Shown here piece by piece: positions 37,101 through 49,100 of a DNA stretch of 64,000 nucleotides. A program made the translations under genes and the position numbers. Origin of the DNA: Chamaelirium japonicum (Eukaryota > Streptophyta > Magnoliopsida > Liliales > Melanthiaceae); the NCBI GenBank assembly GCA_947650365.1, contig OX393550.1, positions 118,950,874-119,014,873 on the forward strand. The letters run 5' to 3'. The notes beneath the pieces are model-generated. The model had not been told where the DNA came from. It did no database searches and worked only from the letters and a program-made list of their open reading frames with translations. Numbering within the stretch: position 1 is the first letter of the stretch; each line of letters opens with the position of its first letter.

Positions 37101-40100
37101 ATTTGTCGATTTACTACCGGCTACTGCGTGTTCCTTGGTGATTCTCTCATTTCTTGGCGCAGCAAGAAACATGAGTTTGTTGCACGATCCAGCACCGAAG
37201 CCGAATATTGAGCTATGTCTTCCACCACTGTAGAGATTGTCTGGCTTCGACGTCTTCTACTCGACTTGGGAGTCAGGATTTCTGGGGCTACACCTCTATT
37301 CTGTGACAACCGGAGTGCCATTCAAATTGCTACAACCCGGTTTTTCATGAGCGGACCAAACACATCGAGGTCGACTGTCATTATGTTCGGTAGGAGTTTC
37401 TTGCAAACATCATCTCCTTGCCGTTCATTCCTCGACGGAGCAGACTGCTGATTTTCTCACAAAGCCCCTGACAATTGCTAGATTTCGTCATTTTATAAGC
37501 AAACTCTTAGTATATGATCCACCGTGAGTTTGAGAGGGAGTGTTAATGTATATACCAGGTCGGGTTCTATGTACAGTCGGGTCGGGTTCTATGTGTATAC
37601 ATGTACTTATATATTGGGCTTCAGTCCCTCAATGAGAATCATTCTATTTTCTTCAAACCGTAGCCGTCATCTCCTAACAGTGATTAAGATAGTGTGCTCT
37701 TAAAACATGATAAAAACACATCAGCCCTCTTCATTATATTAGTAAACTTCACTTTATACCCCTAAGCAATAACAAGTTGACCTTGAGATACTAGTCTTAG
37801 AGGATAACTCCCACACAATCAACCACTGAATATTTTAATTATGTCCTTTTTCTCTCCTAGAAATTCTCTCCAATATTAATAGTATTGGCACTTAAGAACC
37901 TCTTTTAGATACCCCAATCGACCCCTAATTCGAATAAAACCTTGTCCTTAAATAGCCACACCATATCATACTCAACATGGTGGTTCCCTATGACCTATTA
38001 ACACCTCTCACTTCTCTGGAGCCCAAAGGAATTTCTTAGATATACAATCAAGGTTATCAAGCAGTTTGATGCCTAAACCTCTAATCCCGAACCCACCTTG
38101 ATCCATAAAGAGACACTCAATGTATCATACTCTACCTAGTGGTTTCATTTGAACTTGTTATCACCTCTCCCATTATTCAGAGATACTCAGAATGCAATTG
38201 AGATGATCAGAAGTAGGCAAAGAGAGCATTTATGTACAATAAAATCATTTTTGATGAGGATGAAATAACCACCTGAAAAACCTATGTTTCAAGCATGCCA
38301 ACCTACTATCAAATGATTCAAAACTTTCTACCACTACGTCTCAATTATGCACTCTACTTCCTTGAAGGAGTTTTCTCTAGGTTTCACCAAAAAATTTAAT
38401 TCTTTTTGCACAATATCATAAATCATAACAATCTTAGAAGTGTCAGCCACACACAAGCAAGAAGTGCAACTTACAATTTTTTTGTGTTTTCTTGAACCCA
38501 TGAATTACATGAATGGTTTCTCATGTCATAGGATAGCTGACCCGATATGTTAGGGTAAGGTTGTTGTCCTTGTCACTAATTCTTATGCTATAGGATCAGT
38601 GACAACTGACAAGTACATTAGTTAAAATTGAATTGCTGAAATTTCCCATTTGTGTTCATAGGGATCAGAAATCACTTCTACATGGATGCTCGATATATCT
38701 AGGATAGACATGCCGATTCATTAGAATATAAAGTTTGGTTCATCCATGATCCAATTAAATTTACTCTATTGGTTAAGTCATTTTATTTTGTGTTTTTGAC
38801 TCTCACCAAGAAATCCATCACTAATTATCCCCAAGGTTGGAAACCCCATGTTAGAGGACCTTAACACAATGCTAAATGTAAAAACAACATAGCAGATAAA
38901 ATTGGATCTATTGATCGCTCGCGTACTTTATGATCTAATCGTTGTTTATACTGACAGTTTGCAGTGATTTTTTTTTAGAGAAATCCCTCTCAGTGTATGA
39001 GGGGGGGTTCGGCCTAGACCCCTACCAGTTCATTAAGAAGAAAGTCCAAGTACAAAAAACAGCAAAAACACACTCAAAAGAGGTTACATAAAATGTTATC
39101 TAGTTGCTGAAGTTCCTGTCCCTGCAAGGCAACCTTCCACTGAAGCAGTCTCCCCTTAGCCAGATTCTTGACAGCTTCCGAATCCGAACTTTTCTGTCTA
39201 AAAATTCTGCAATTTCGCTCCATCCATATACTCCAACACACAGCCATAACCACCAGATCCCAGCTGTGGCAGAGTCTTCTCTTAATGCGCTTCTCCCTCC
39301 AGACAGTCCATAAGGAGAACGCTGAACCTGGCGCACCCTTGATCTTGAGGCCTCTCCTCAGGGGATCCCATATCCTCTGAGCAAAGGGGCAATGCAGAAA
39401 CAAGTGGTTCACATCTTCACGGCCATGTCCGCATAGGACACAGACGGCGTCTGTGACCCGCGGATTACCACGACAGTTTGCAGTGATTTGAAAGTAGAGA
39501 AGTAGAAGTAGCATATTGCATATCACATATATCCATGCATAATGCCAATTTTCAGTTATTTGAAAGTAGAGATTAATACATTGGATATCACATGTACCAC
39601 TACCCGTCTTTCTATGATTTTTTTTAAAATCTTGTTATGTGCAACTGCTCTACGAATTAGGCAGAGCATCCCTACAATTAATATTGACACCTTAACTCAT
39701 TTTTTTCCTGTAATACGGATGAATTGACTTCTTGCATAATAAGAAATCGATTTCTTTTCTACTTCACCATTCTAGGAATGTATAAGAGCTAGGATTGTAA
39801 ATTTTATTCAGGAGCACATATCAACCGAACTTCAGAACAAAATATTTTTGTTTATTTTGCATTATTTCAGATGATTCGGATCTAAATGTTTCAAACAAAG
39901 AATAATGTGGGTACATAAAATATCCACCCCCTCACTAGGTGATGGGGACATCGAGCCTCGGCCCTGACGAGTGTACCAGCGCAGGAGGTGACATCTGAGC
40001 ATGTGGTTCTAGCCATGTTGGCTGTTATTTTTTTCTGTTTTGTTATTTGGCTTGTGTACTTTTAGTCCCACCTCGATTAGTGGGCTGTCTCGTCTGTCGT

Positions 40101-43100
40101 TGTAAGCCTATTTATAGGCCTGTCATCTTTTCATTCAGGATGCAATGAATAATAAAGCTTTTGTTTTCCTCCACATACGTGTTGAAAGAAACCAGGGTGA
40201 GGTGTGTGAAACCCAAACCCAAACCCTAGGCGTGTGAAACCCTAGGTTCAGGCTAGCGTGTGAAACCCTAGCCCTAATCCCCTTTGCCTCCCTGGTCCAC
40301 CGCCCCATTCTCCCCCTCTCTCTCTCCCCCGCCCCCGGTGTTGCTGCCCACCCGCCCCCGACCCCCTGCCCCGCCCGCCCCGCCCCAGTGTTGCTGCCCA
40401 CCCGATCCCGACCCCCGGCCTGCCCCCTCTCCCTCCCCGTGCCGCTGCCCACCCAAGCCCCTCCATCCTCTCTCCTCCCTTCCTCTCTCTCTCCCGCAGA
40501 CCAACCCGACCCGCCTGATCCGATCCCCCACCGACCCCGCCTCCTGGTGCTGCCGGCCACCCCGAGCCCTCCCTCCTCTCCCACCCAGCTGGCCCGATTC
40601 CCCCTAACCGAACCCCTCTCCGTGACACGGTTCCCCACCCCTTCCATTCCCTTCCCCGAGTTCCAACCGAACCCCTCTCCTTCCCGTCTGACCGGCCCCT
40701 CTTGCCCACCACCGACCACCACCCGATCCCCTCCCCTCCCCCGCTGCCCAACCCAAGCCCCACCTCCCTACCCCGACAGCCCATCCCCTCGGCATGACGC
40801 CATGGCCGATCCAGATAATGATCACGGCTTGATCGACGACGAAGACGGATTCCTCGATATTCGGTCTCCCTTCGACTTCTAGTTCAGCGCCGACGAGAAC
40901 GTGAAGGAGTACGTGGAGCGCATCACCTACCTCGTCGCCAAAGACGCGGAAGCACGGCTGGGAATCTCGGAGAACCATCAACGGTGGCATCCCGGCGCAC
41001 TCGTACATCCCAACGTACTAGCACTCCGGGCTCTCGCTCAAGCCCCGGCTCAACCCGAGGACCCCGCATCGACATCGACCCCGCCACCAGTTGAGATCCC
41101 TGAGGTCCCTCACAACCCTCAGTAGGTGAGTTTCCTTTTCCCTCGGTCAATATTGGAGGGTGACACCAAAGATCAATTCTCCTATATTTTATCTATGCAA
41201 AACTGCTGCCCACTTTGAATGGTGAGTTGTGAGATTCTGATTAACCCTGTTTGTTATTAGCCTTGACATTGCATGTGGAACCCTGCTGATATAACCAAGT
41301 ATTTGTTGTTCGGTTAATTAAGATTGGAATACCTGTTTGTGTGCCTGTTAGGCTTTGCTAAAACCATTAGCCATATTGTTTGTTTAAATTAATTTCCTGT
41401 TTCGGCTCGGAGCAAACAAGCGACCCTGTCGCTGCTCAACGAATCTTGAATTTCCTGTTACACACACTGTTCGACATCATTTTGGTATCAGAGCATGGTC
41501 ATAGCTAGATCATTCGCATTCAATACCTGATCCTGCATCTTGCATTCATTTTAGTGCATTAAGTGAAAAAAAAATAAATAAATAAAAAAAAAATAAAGTA
41601 AAAAAATTATTATTAGCATCATCTTGTGTGTTGTCATTGTATGCCAACCCGTAGGGGTAGGCCATATCTGTTAGGAGAGTCTAGCGAGTCGGACAATTGC
41701 AGTATGGATCCTGAGGCCCTGACTAGAACACTTGCCGAATTGACCCAAGGTATAACCGCCATGAACCAAAACCTCGCCGCGTACCAGCGCGACAACAATG
41801 CACGGTTAGACCGGATGGAACAAGCGCGGGCCGATCCGCATATCGAGTTTCCCAATCCCCCTCAAGGGCACCCGGCCAACTGACAAAACAATCAGGACCC
41901 CGATGATCAGTACCTTCGGAGTATCCGGTTAGAGGTACCGTCCTTTGATGGTAGACATGATCCCCAGTTTTTCCTGGATTGGCTCCAGTCCATGGAACGT
42001 TATTTCACGTGGTATCCATTAACTGAGGTTAGGAAGGTCCGCTTTGCAGCCATGAAGCTCAGCGAACCCGCGAGCCAATACTGGACCAACGTGGAAGCTT
42101 TGAGAGTTGCGCGAACCCAGGACCCTATCGATACTTGGGTCGCCATGAAAAATGAGCTGAAGGGTAAGTATGTGCCACCGTCGTATCAGGCACGACTGTT
42201 AGACCAATGCACCAATTCACCCAAGGTAGCAAATCGGCTAAGGACTATGTTGCCAAATTTGATGAGTTCCTCACTCGCTGCAACGTCCTTGGGACCAAGA
42301 CGCCAGTCCAAGTCCTTTCCCGTTTCCGGTCTGGCCTGAGGGAAGACCTAAGGAATGAGCTCCTTGCCAGAGATGTCACGGAATTGGAAAGAGCCTACGC
42401 TTTAGTACAAGACCTTGACGCCTCTAGGTCTAGTCACGCCTACAGGCATTCTGATTCTAGGAGCTATCCCACCAAGCCCTCCCCTAGCAATTCCAATCGG
42501 ACCTACCCTAACTCTTCTCAACCAAAGCCTAGCATTCCCAATAAGAATTTTGAGAGGGACGCCCGAGGAAAGAGTGTCGAGCATGACTTCTCCAAAGTCA
42601 GCCCTCTCACAAAGTGTTACAAGTGTCAAGGGTATGGCCACGTAGCTGCCAACTCCCCCAGCCCTGTCAGAGTCAATATTGTCGATGGCAATCCCATTGA
42701 AGCAGTAGAGCCTGGAGAAGCAGAGTTCATCTACCAGGCAGAAGAAGAAGGTGGAGATTTTGATGACGATGATGACGGTGCCATTCTGAGTTGTCTTAGG
42801 CAGTTGTCGTTCCCCACCGTGTCAGTTGTTAGGTGCGCACTATCCCAACCCAAGGATCAAGATGATTGGAGGCGCACCGCTATTTTCCACACGTTCACCA
42901 AGATTGGGGATAAAAACTGTAAGGTCATCATCGACAGTGGCAGTTGCATCAATGCCGTGTTGTCTGCTGTCATTGCCAAGACTGGCCTCAAGGCCGTCCC
43001 CCACCTTCGTCCCTATCAAGTGTCTTGGATCAACTCCACTGCCATGGAGGTCAAGCAGAGATGCCTAGTGCCTATCAATTTCAACATCTACCAGGACAAA

Positions 43101-46100
43101 ATCTGGTGTGATGTCCTGACCATGGATGTGGGCCAAGTCATCTTGGGAAGACCTTGGCTTTTCGATAACGATGTTCTCATTTATGGACGCTCGAACATGT
43201 GTCTGTTTGAACATAAGGGCAAGAAAGTCAAGTTGATCCCTTCCCCACCCAAGAGTGCCCAAACCGAGCAAAAGACTGCCCCCGCAAAGAAAGCCAAGAG
43301 CGTTAGTTTTGTCAGTGCCAAAGAGCTGAGTCACGAGATAGAAAAGGGAGCTCCCATCATCATCCTAGTAGCAAGAGAAACCCCTAAGGACTCTGGCCAG
43401 TCGATCCCCCCCGAAGTCACCCCTGTGCTTAGGGAGTTTGCTGATGTTTTCCCTTAAGATCTCCCTGACCAACTGCCCCCGATGCGCGACATACAGCATG
43501 CCATTGATTTGGTCCCTGGGGCAAGTCTTCCCAACTTGCCGCATTATCGAATGAACCCTACTGAACACGCGGAGTTGAAGAGGCAGGTTGACGAACTCCT
43601 GAAAAAGGGTTTTTTTCAAGGAGAGTATGAGTCCGTGTGCGGTCCCCGCCCTGCTGACACCTAAGAAAGACGGATCATGGCGTATGTGTGTAGATAGTCG
43701 CGCCATCAACAGAATAACAGTCAATTACCGTTTTCCTATCCCATGACTGGACGATATGCTAGATATGATGTCCTGAGCTACCATCTTCTCCAAGATTGAC
43801 CTGAAGAGTGGCTATCACCAAATTCGTATCCGTCCTGGCGACGAGTGGAAGACCGCGTTCAAGACTAAGGATGGGCTATATGAGTGGATGGTTATGCCCT
43901 TTGGGCTAACTAACGCCCCGAGTACCTTTATGAGAGTTATGACGCAAGTACTCCGACCATTTATGGGTAAATTCCTTGTGGTGTACTTTGACGACATACT
44001 TATCTATAGTCAATCTCGGGCGCAACATTTAGACCACCTGCGTCAAGTATGTACCGCGTTGAGAAAAGAAGAGCTGTACGCCAATCTGAAGAAGTGCACG
44101 TTTCTCACAACTCAGGTCCAATTCTTAGGATTTGTTGTTTCTATCGAGGGAGTCTCTTCGGACCCCGAAAAGGTCAAAGCTATTGAAGAGTGGCCCGAAC
44201 TCAAGACTATTCGTGATGTCAGGAGTTTCCATGGGCTAGCCACCTTTTATCGTCGGTTCATTAAAGGGTTCAGCACCATCATGGCCCCAGTGACTGACTG
44301 TTTGAAGAAGGGTGAATTCACTTGGTCTAGTGCCGCCACGAGAGCATTCATTGAAATAAAGAAAAGGATGGTTGAGGCCCCTGTCATGCGTCTCCCTGAT
44401 TTTTCTAAGGTTTTCGAAGTGGCTTGCGACGCGTCTGGGCTCGGGATAGGTGGAGTCAATTCCCAGGAAGGCCACCCGGTCGCCTATTTTAGCGAGAAGC
44501 TAAATGACACTCGACAGAGGTACTCCATCTATGACAAGGAGTTCTATGCGGTGGTTCAATCACTTCGCCATTGGCGATATTACCTCTTGCCGCAAGAATT
44601 CGTCATTTTTTCTGATCATGAGGCCCTCCGTTATATTTACTCCCAGAAGAGACTGAATGCGCGACATGGTCGGTGGGTTGAATTCCTCCAGGACTACACT
44701 TTTAGGCTGCGCCACAAAGCGGGAGTTGAAAATAAAGCCGCTGATGCGCTCAGCCGTCGTGTGTTCATCCTTTCCAAATTAACCACGCCAGTTGATGGGT
44801 TTGCTAGGATAAAGGCCGAGTATGAGTCATGTCCCGACTTTAGTGAAACCTATGCGTTATTGAGAGACGGGACCCTGTCCGAAGTTGATGGCTATCTCAT
44901 GCATGATGGGTATCTGTTCCGGGGACGAAGATTGTGCATCCCACGAACATCCTTACGTGAGTTTCTCGTGTGGGAGTTGCACGCTGGAGGTCTTGTCGGA
45001 CATTTTGGAAATGAGAAGACGATTGAAGCTGTGGAATACCGGTTCTACTGGCCAAGCTTGAAGCGCGATGTTGCTAGGCACGTTGGTAGATGTCACACCT
45101 GTCAGCTAGCCAAACAACACAAGCAAAACACTGGCCTGTACACTCCTTTACCGGTCCCAAATTGTCCATGGCAAGATATTAGCATGGACTTCGTGCTAGG
45201 CCTTCCGAAGACTCTAAGGAAACACGACTCGATTCTGGTTGTCGTGGATCGTTTCTCCAAAATGGCCCATTTCCTGCCCTGCTCCAAAACATCTGATGCC
45301 TCGAGGGTTGCTAAAATTTTCTTCGATGGTATTGTCAGATTGCACGGCCTGCCCAAAACCATTGTTTCTGACCGGGATGTCAAGTTCACAAGTTTTTTCT
45401 GGAAAACTCTGTGGCACAAGTTGGGCACTAAGCTCCAGTTTTCTACCGCTTTCCACCCACAAACCGACGGCCAAACCGAGGTAGTGAATCGAAGTCTAGG
45501 GAACCTTTTGTGCACCTTGGTAGGTGAACATGTTGGGACTTGGGATCTGAAATTGTCCATCGCTGAATTTGCATACAATACATCTGTTAATAGGACCACT
45601 GGTTTGAGTCCTCATGAAATTGTGCATGGTTTTAAGCCTAGGCAACCTATAGATCTCATTCCCATGACTGACTATCATCGAGTCTCTGAGTCAGCATCTG
45701 CATTTGCATCGCATGTCCAAGAACTACACAGGGAAATCAAAGATAAGATTGAGCAGAGCAATGCTACCTATAAGCTACGAGCTGATCTCAGGAAAAGGTT
45801 TAAAACATTTAATGTGGGCGATTATGTAATGGTCCGGATCCGTCCTAAAAGGTTTCCCTCGGGAACTGTTAAAAAGCTGCATGCACGCAGTGCGGGCCCT
45901 TTCCAAATCTTAAAAAAACTGAATGACAATGCCTATGTTATAGATCTCTCTGAAGATTTCGGCATCAGTTCCACCTTCAATATCGAGGACCTAGTGGCCT
46001 ACAAGGGTCCTGATTTTAACCCTAGTAATCCTCCCATAGGTGAGCCTTCCCAAGACCCATTTTCTGAGAGTCCCTCCCTACCCCCACTTCCAGAAATTCC

Positions 46101-49100
46101 CCCAAATTATGCAGCAGATAAAATAGATAAAATTGTGGATGATGAGATTGTGTCCAGTAAGGACGGTGGCACCCGAAGGTATCTGATCCGTTGGAAGGGA
46201 AGACCCACCTCTGATGACACCTGGATTGACCGCAGCGATCTTCAGCAGTTGGATCCTGACACCTTGGAGCAGTACGAGAGTTTTGCAGATCCTTACTCGA
46301 TGGGGTCGAGCTCTCTCCCACCTGGGGAGAATGATGGAGACATCGAGCTTCGGCCCTGACGAGTGTACCAGCGCAGGAAGCGACATCTGAGCATGTGGTT
46401 CTAGCCATGTTGGCTGTTATTTTTTTTTTCTGTTTTGTTATTTGGCTTGTGTACTATTAGTCCCACCTCGATTAGTGGGCTGTCTCGTCTGTCGTTGTAA
46501 GCCTATTTATAGGCCTGTCATCTTTTCCTTCAGGATGCAATGAATAATAAAGCTTTTGTTTTCCTCCACATACGTGTTGAGAGAAACCAGGGTGAGGTGT
46601 GTGAAACCCAAACCCAAACCCTAGGCGTGTGAAACCCTAGGTTCAGGTTAGCGTGTGAAACCCTAGCCCTAATCCCCTTTGCCTCCCTGGTCCACCGCCC
46701 CATTCTCCCCCTCTCTCTCTCCCCCGCCCCCGGTGTTGCTGCCCACCCGCCCCCGACCCCCTGCCCAGCCCGCCCCGCCCCGCCCCGCCCCGCCCCGGTG
46801 TTGCTGCCCACCCGATCCCGACCCCCCCCGGCCCCCGGCCTGCCCCCTCTCCCTCCCCGTGCCGCTGCCCACTCGAGCCCCTCCATCCTCCCTCCCTCTC
46901 TCTTTCCCGCAGACCAACCCGACCCGCCTGATCTGATCCCCCACCGACCCCGCCTCCTGGTGCTGCCGGCCACCCCGAGCCCTCCCTCCTCTCCTACCCA
47001 GCCGGCCCGATTCCCCCTAATCGAACTCCTCTCCGTGACACCCGGTTCCCTACCCCTTCCATTCCCTTCCCCGAGTTCCAACCGGACCCCTCCCCTTCCC
47101 GTCTGACCGGCCCCTCTTGCCCATCACCGACCACCACCCGATCCCCTCCCCTCCCCCGCTGCCTAACCCAAGCCCCACCTCCCTACCCCGGCAGCCTATC
47201 CCCTCGGCATGGCGCCATGGCCGATCCAGATGTTGATCACGGCTTGATCGACGACGAAGACGGATTCCTCGATATCCGGTCTCCCTTCCTCGACTTCCAG
47301 TTCAGCGCCGGCGAGAACGTGAAGGAGTATGTGGAGTGCATCACCTACCTCGTCGCCAAAGACGCGGAAGCACGGCTGTGAATCTCGGAGAACCATCAAC
47401 GGTGGCATCCCGGCACACCCGTACATCCCAACGTACTAGCACTTCGGGCCCTCGCTCAAGCCCCGGGTCAACCTGAGGACCCCGCATCGACATCGACCCC
47501 GCCACCAGTTGAGATCCCTGAGGTCCCCCACAACCCTCAGTATGTGAGTTTCCTTTTCCCTCGGTCAATATTGGAGGGTGACACCAAAGATCAATTCTCG
47601 TATATTTTATCTGTGCAAAACTGCTGCCCACTTTGAATGGTGAGTTGTGAGATTCTGATTAACCCTGTTTGTTATTAGCCTTGACATTGCTTGTGGAACC
47701 CTGCTGATATAACCAAGTATTTGTTGTTCGGTTAATTAAGATTGGAATACCTGTTTGCGTGCCTGTTAGGCTTTGCTAAAACCATTAGCCATATTGTTTG
47801 TTTAAATTAATTTCTTGTTTCGGCTCGGAGCAAATAAGCGACCCTGTCGTTGCTCAACGAATCTTGAATTCCCTGTTACACACACTGTTCCACATCACTA
47901 GGTCTCCTAACCAAAACTCTCTAAAAGATGATATGTAGATCCAAGTAAGAAAAACACAAGGCAAAATCCCATTGCTCCTTCAAAATAGAACCAAGTAACC
48001 ATGCTTGAAAGCAGTAGTCGGCAACCCTTTCGAACAAGGGAACGTGCCAAACCTGTCCTTCCAAATGAGAACGCCTTCCATGGAGCGCTTAAAGGCGAGT
48101 ACTCCCAAACCGACTCAAGAGTGGAATCTGTCCATAAAAATGAAAGGCTACGCGTAGTCCACCTCCCGAAAGTAGGCAACTGCACAGAAATGAGAGGATC
48201 AGCCTACACCAACCCATGTGGGAGAGACAGCTGCCTCTATAGCATTGGTAGGATTCGCACCGCCCATGTGGAGTAACAGATGTCCTAGTGGATTGGTGAA
48301 CCCCTATCGCCCCATGTGGGGAGATATGTGCCTTAGTAGAGAAATAAATCCTCCCCTCCCTTAGGTTTTACTATAAAAGATTTTTCTTCCCATTGAGATC
48401 TCTCTTTAGCCACGACGAAACTCGGAGATGTCGAGGGACACGGTTAACCAGACTATTTGTAGCTAACCATTCTTGGCCAATGATGGACCTTTCGACACTA
48501 GTGGTGGACCAACCACCCTTGCCATATGTGGTAGGTGATTGGTCCCATTTTATTCCTCTAAGATCAAGAAGAAGAAGATAGAGGGTGACATCCACCATAA
48601 AGACAAGACACATAAATTGGATCCTCTAAGGAAGATGGTTTAAGTCCAAGACTAGTGAAGAGTTCAGCTAAAAAACCATTAAAGATACTATTTCGAGCTA
48701 GTGTTATTAAAGACGTGCCTAGACGCTCCCAAGCACACCCAAGCTCAGGCCTTAGAAAACGCAAGGTGAGGCGATAGTCTAGTTATGTCTTAGGTAGAGA
48801 ACACTTGGTTGTCCTCAATGATGTAACCTATGAAATATTTTCCAATCGTTAGGTCGATATATGGCGTACACATGACATACTCAAGTGCATGATTGCACAA
48901 TAGCTCAGATAAAATGCCAATATAAATCTGCCATCCATCCGATAAATGGATTTAGGGTTAATACTCAAACGTGGGTGTGATTCCTCTATTGGAGATAGTG
49001 TGGGCCATCATTAAAATCATCTTGTCACTCCCAGATATATGCTAAGAGAACTTTCTAGAGCGGATATGGCTATGGATATGGTCTTCTCCCTCTCTTCCTC

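Larger units (their letters stand above)
33755..37679 (+). mobile_element. Small Copia retrotransposon with short LTRs and deleted RT
   Basis: The 3.9-kb element has 139-bp LTRs (33755-33893 and 37541-37679) that differ at about four positions. The duplication gtgat is perfect (33750-33754 and 37680-37684). Order is primer binding site, a GC-rich repetitive leader, gag, protease, integrase and the end of RNase H. The RT and most of the RNase H are absent: sequence jumps from the Pro-rich region after integrase to late RNase H at about 36985. The joint contains 28 bp matching the LTR. It is non-autonomous but inserted fairly recently. Confidence 0.9.
39940..47897 (+). mobile_element. Gypsy chromovirus, 7.96 kb, nearly complete
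   Basis: LTRs 39940-41479 and 46332-47897 are flanked by a perfect duplication, ctagg (39935-39939 and 47898-47902). Termini are tgatg...catca. Order is primer site, gag with protease, RT, RNase H, integrase and a C-terminal chromodomain, so Gypsy type, chromovirus branch. gag and the start of pol carry stops and two frameshifts, but 43888-46359 is one 823-codon frame. LTRs differ by about 26 bp in length and by scattered substitutions. It lies in the same orientation as the host gene. Confidence 0.95.

Noticed and set aside
40135-40784. Gly/Arg-rich minus-strand frames of 178-195 codons, and matching ones near 46530-47081
   Set aside because: They come from the C-rich block of the chromovirus LTR and are compositional.
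48001-48276. 91-codon + frame in the GAUT11 intron
   Set aside because: No recognisable domain and no splice evidence; adjoining sequence is ordinary intron.
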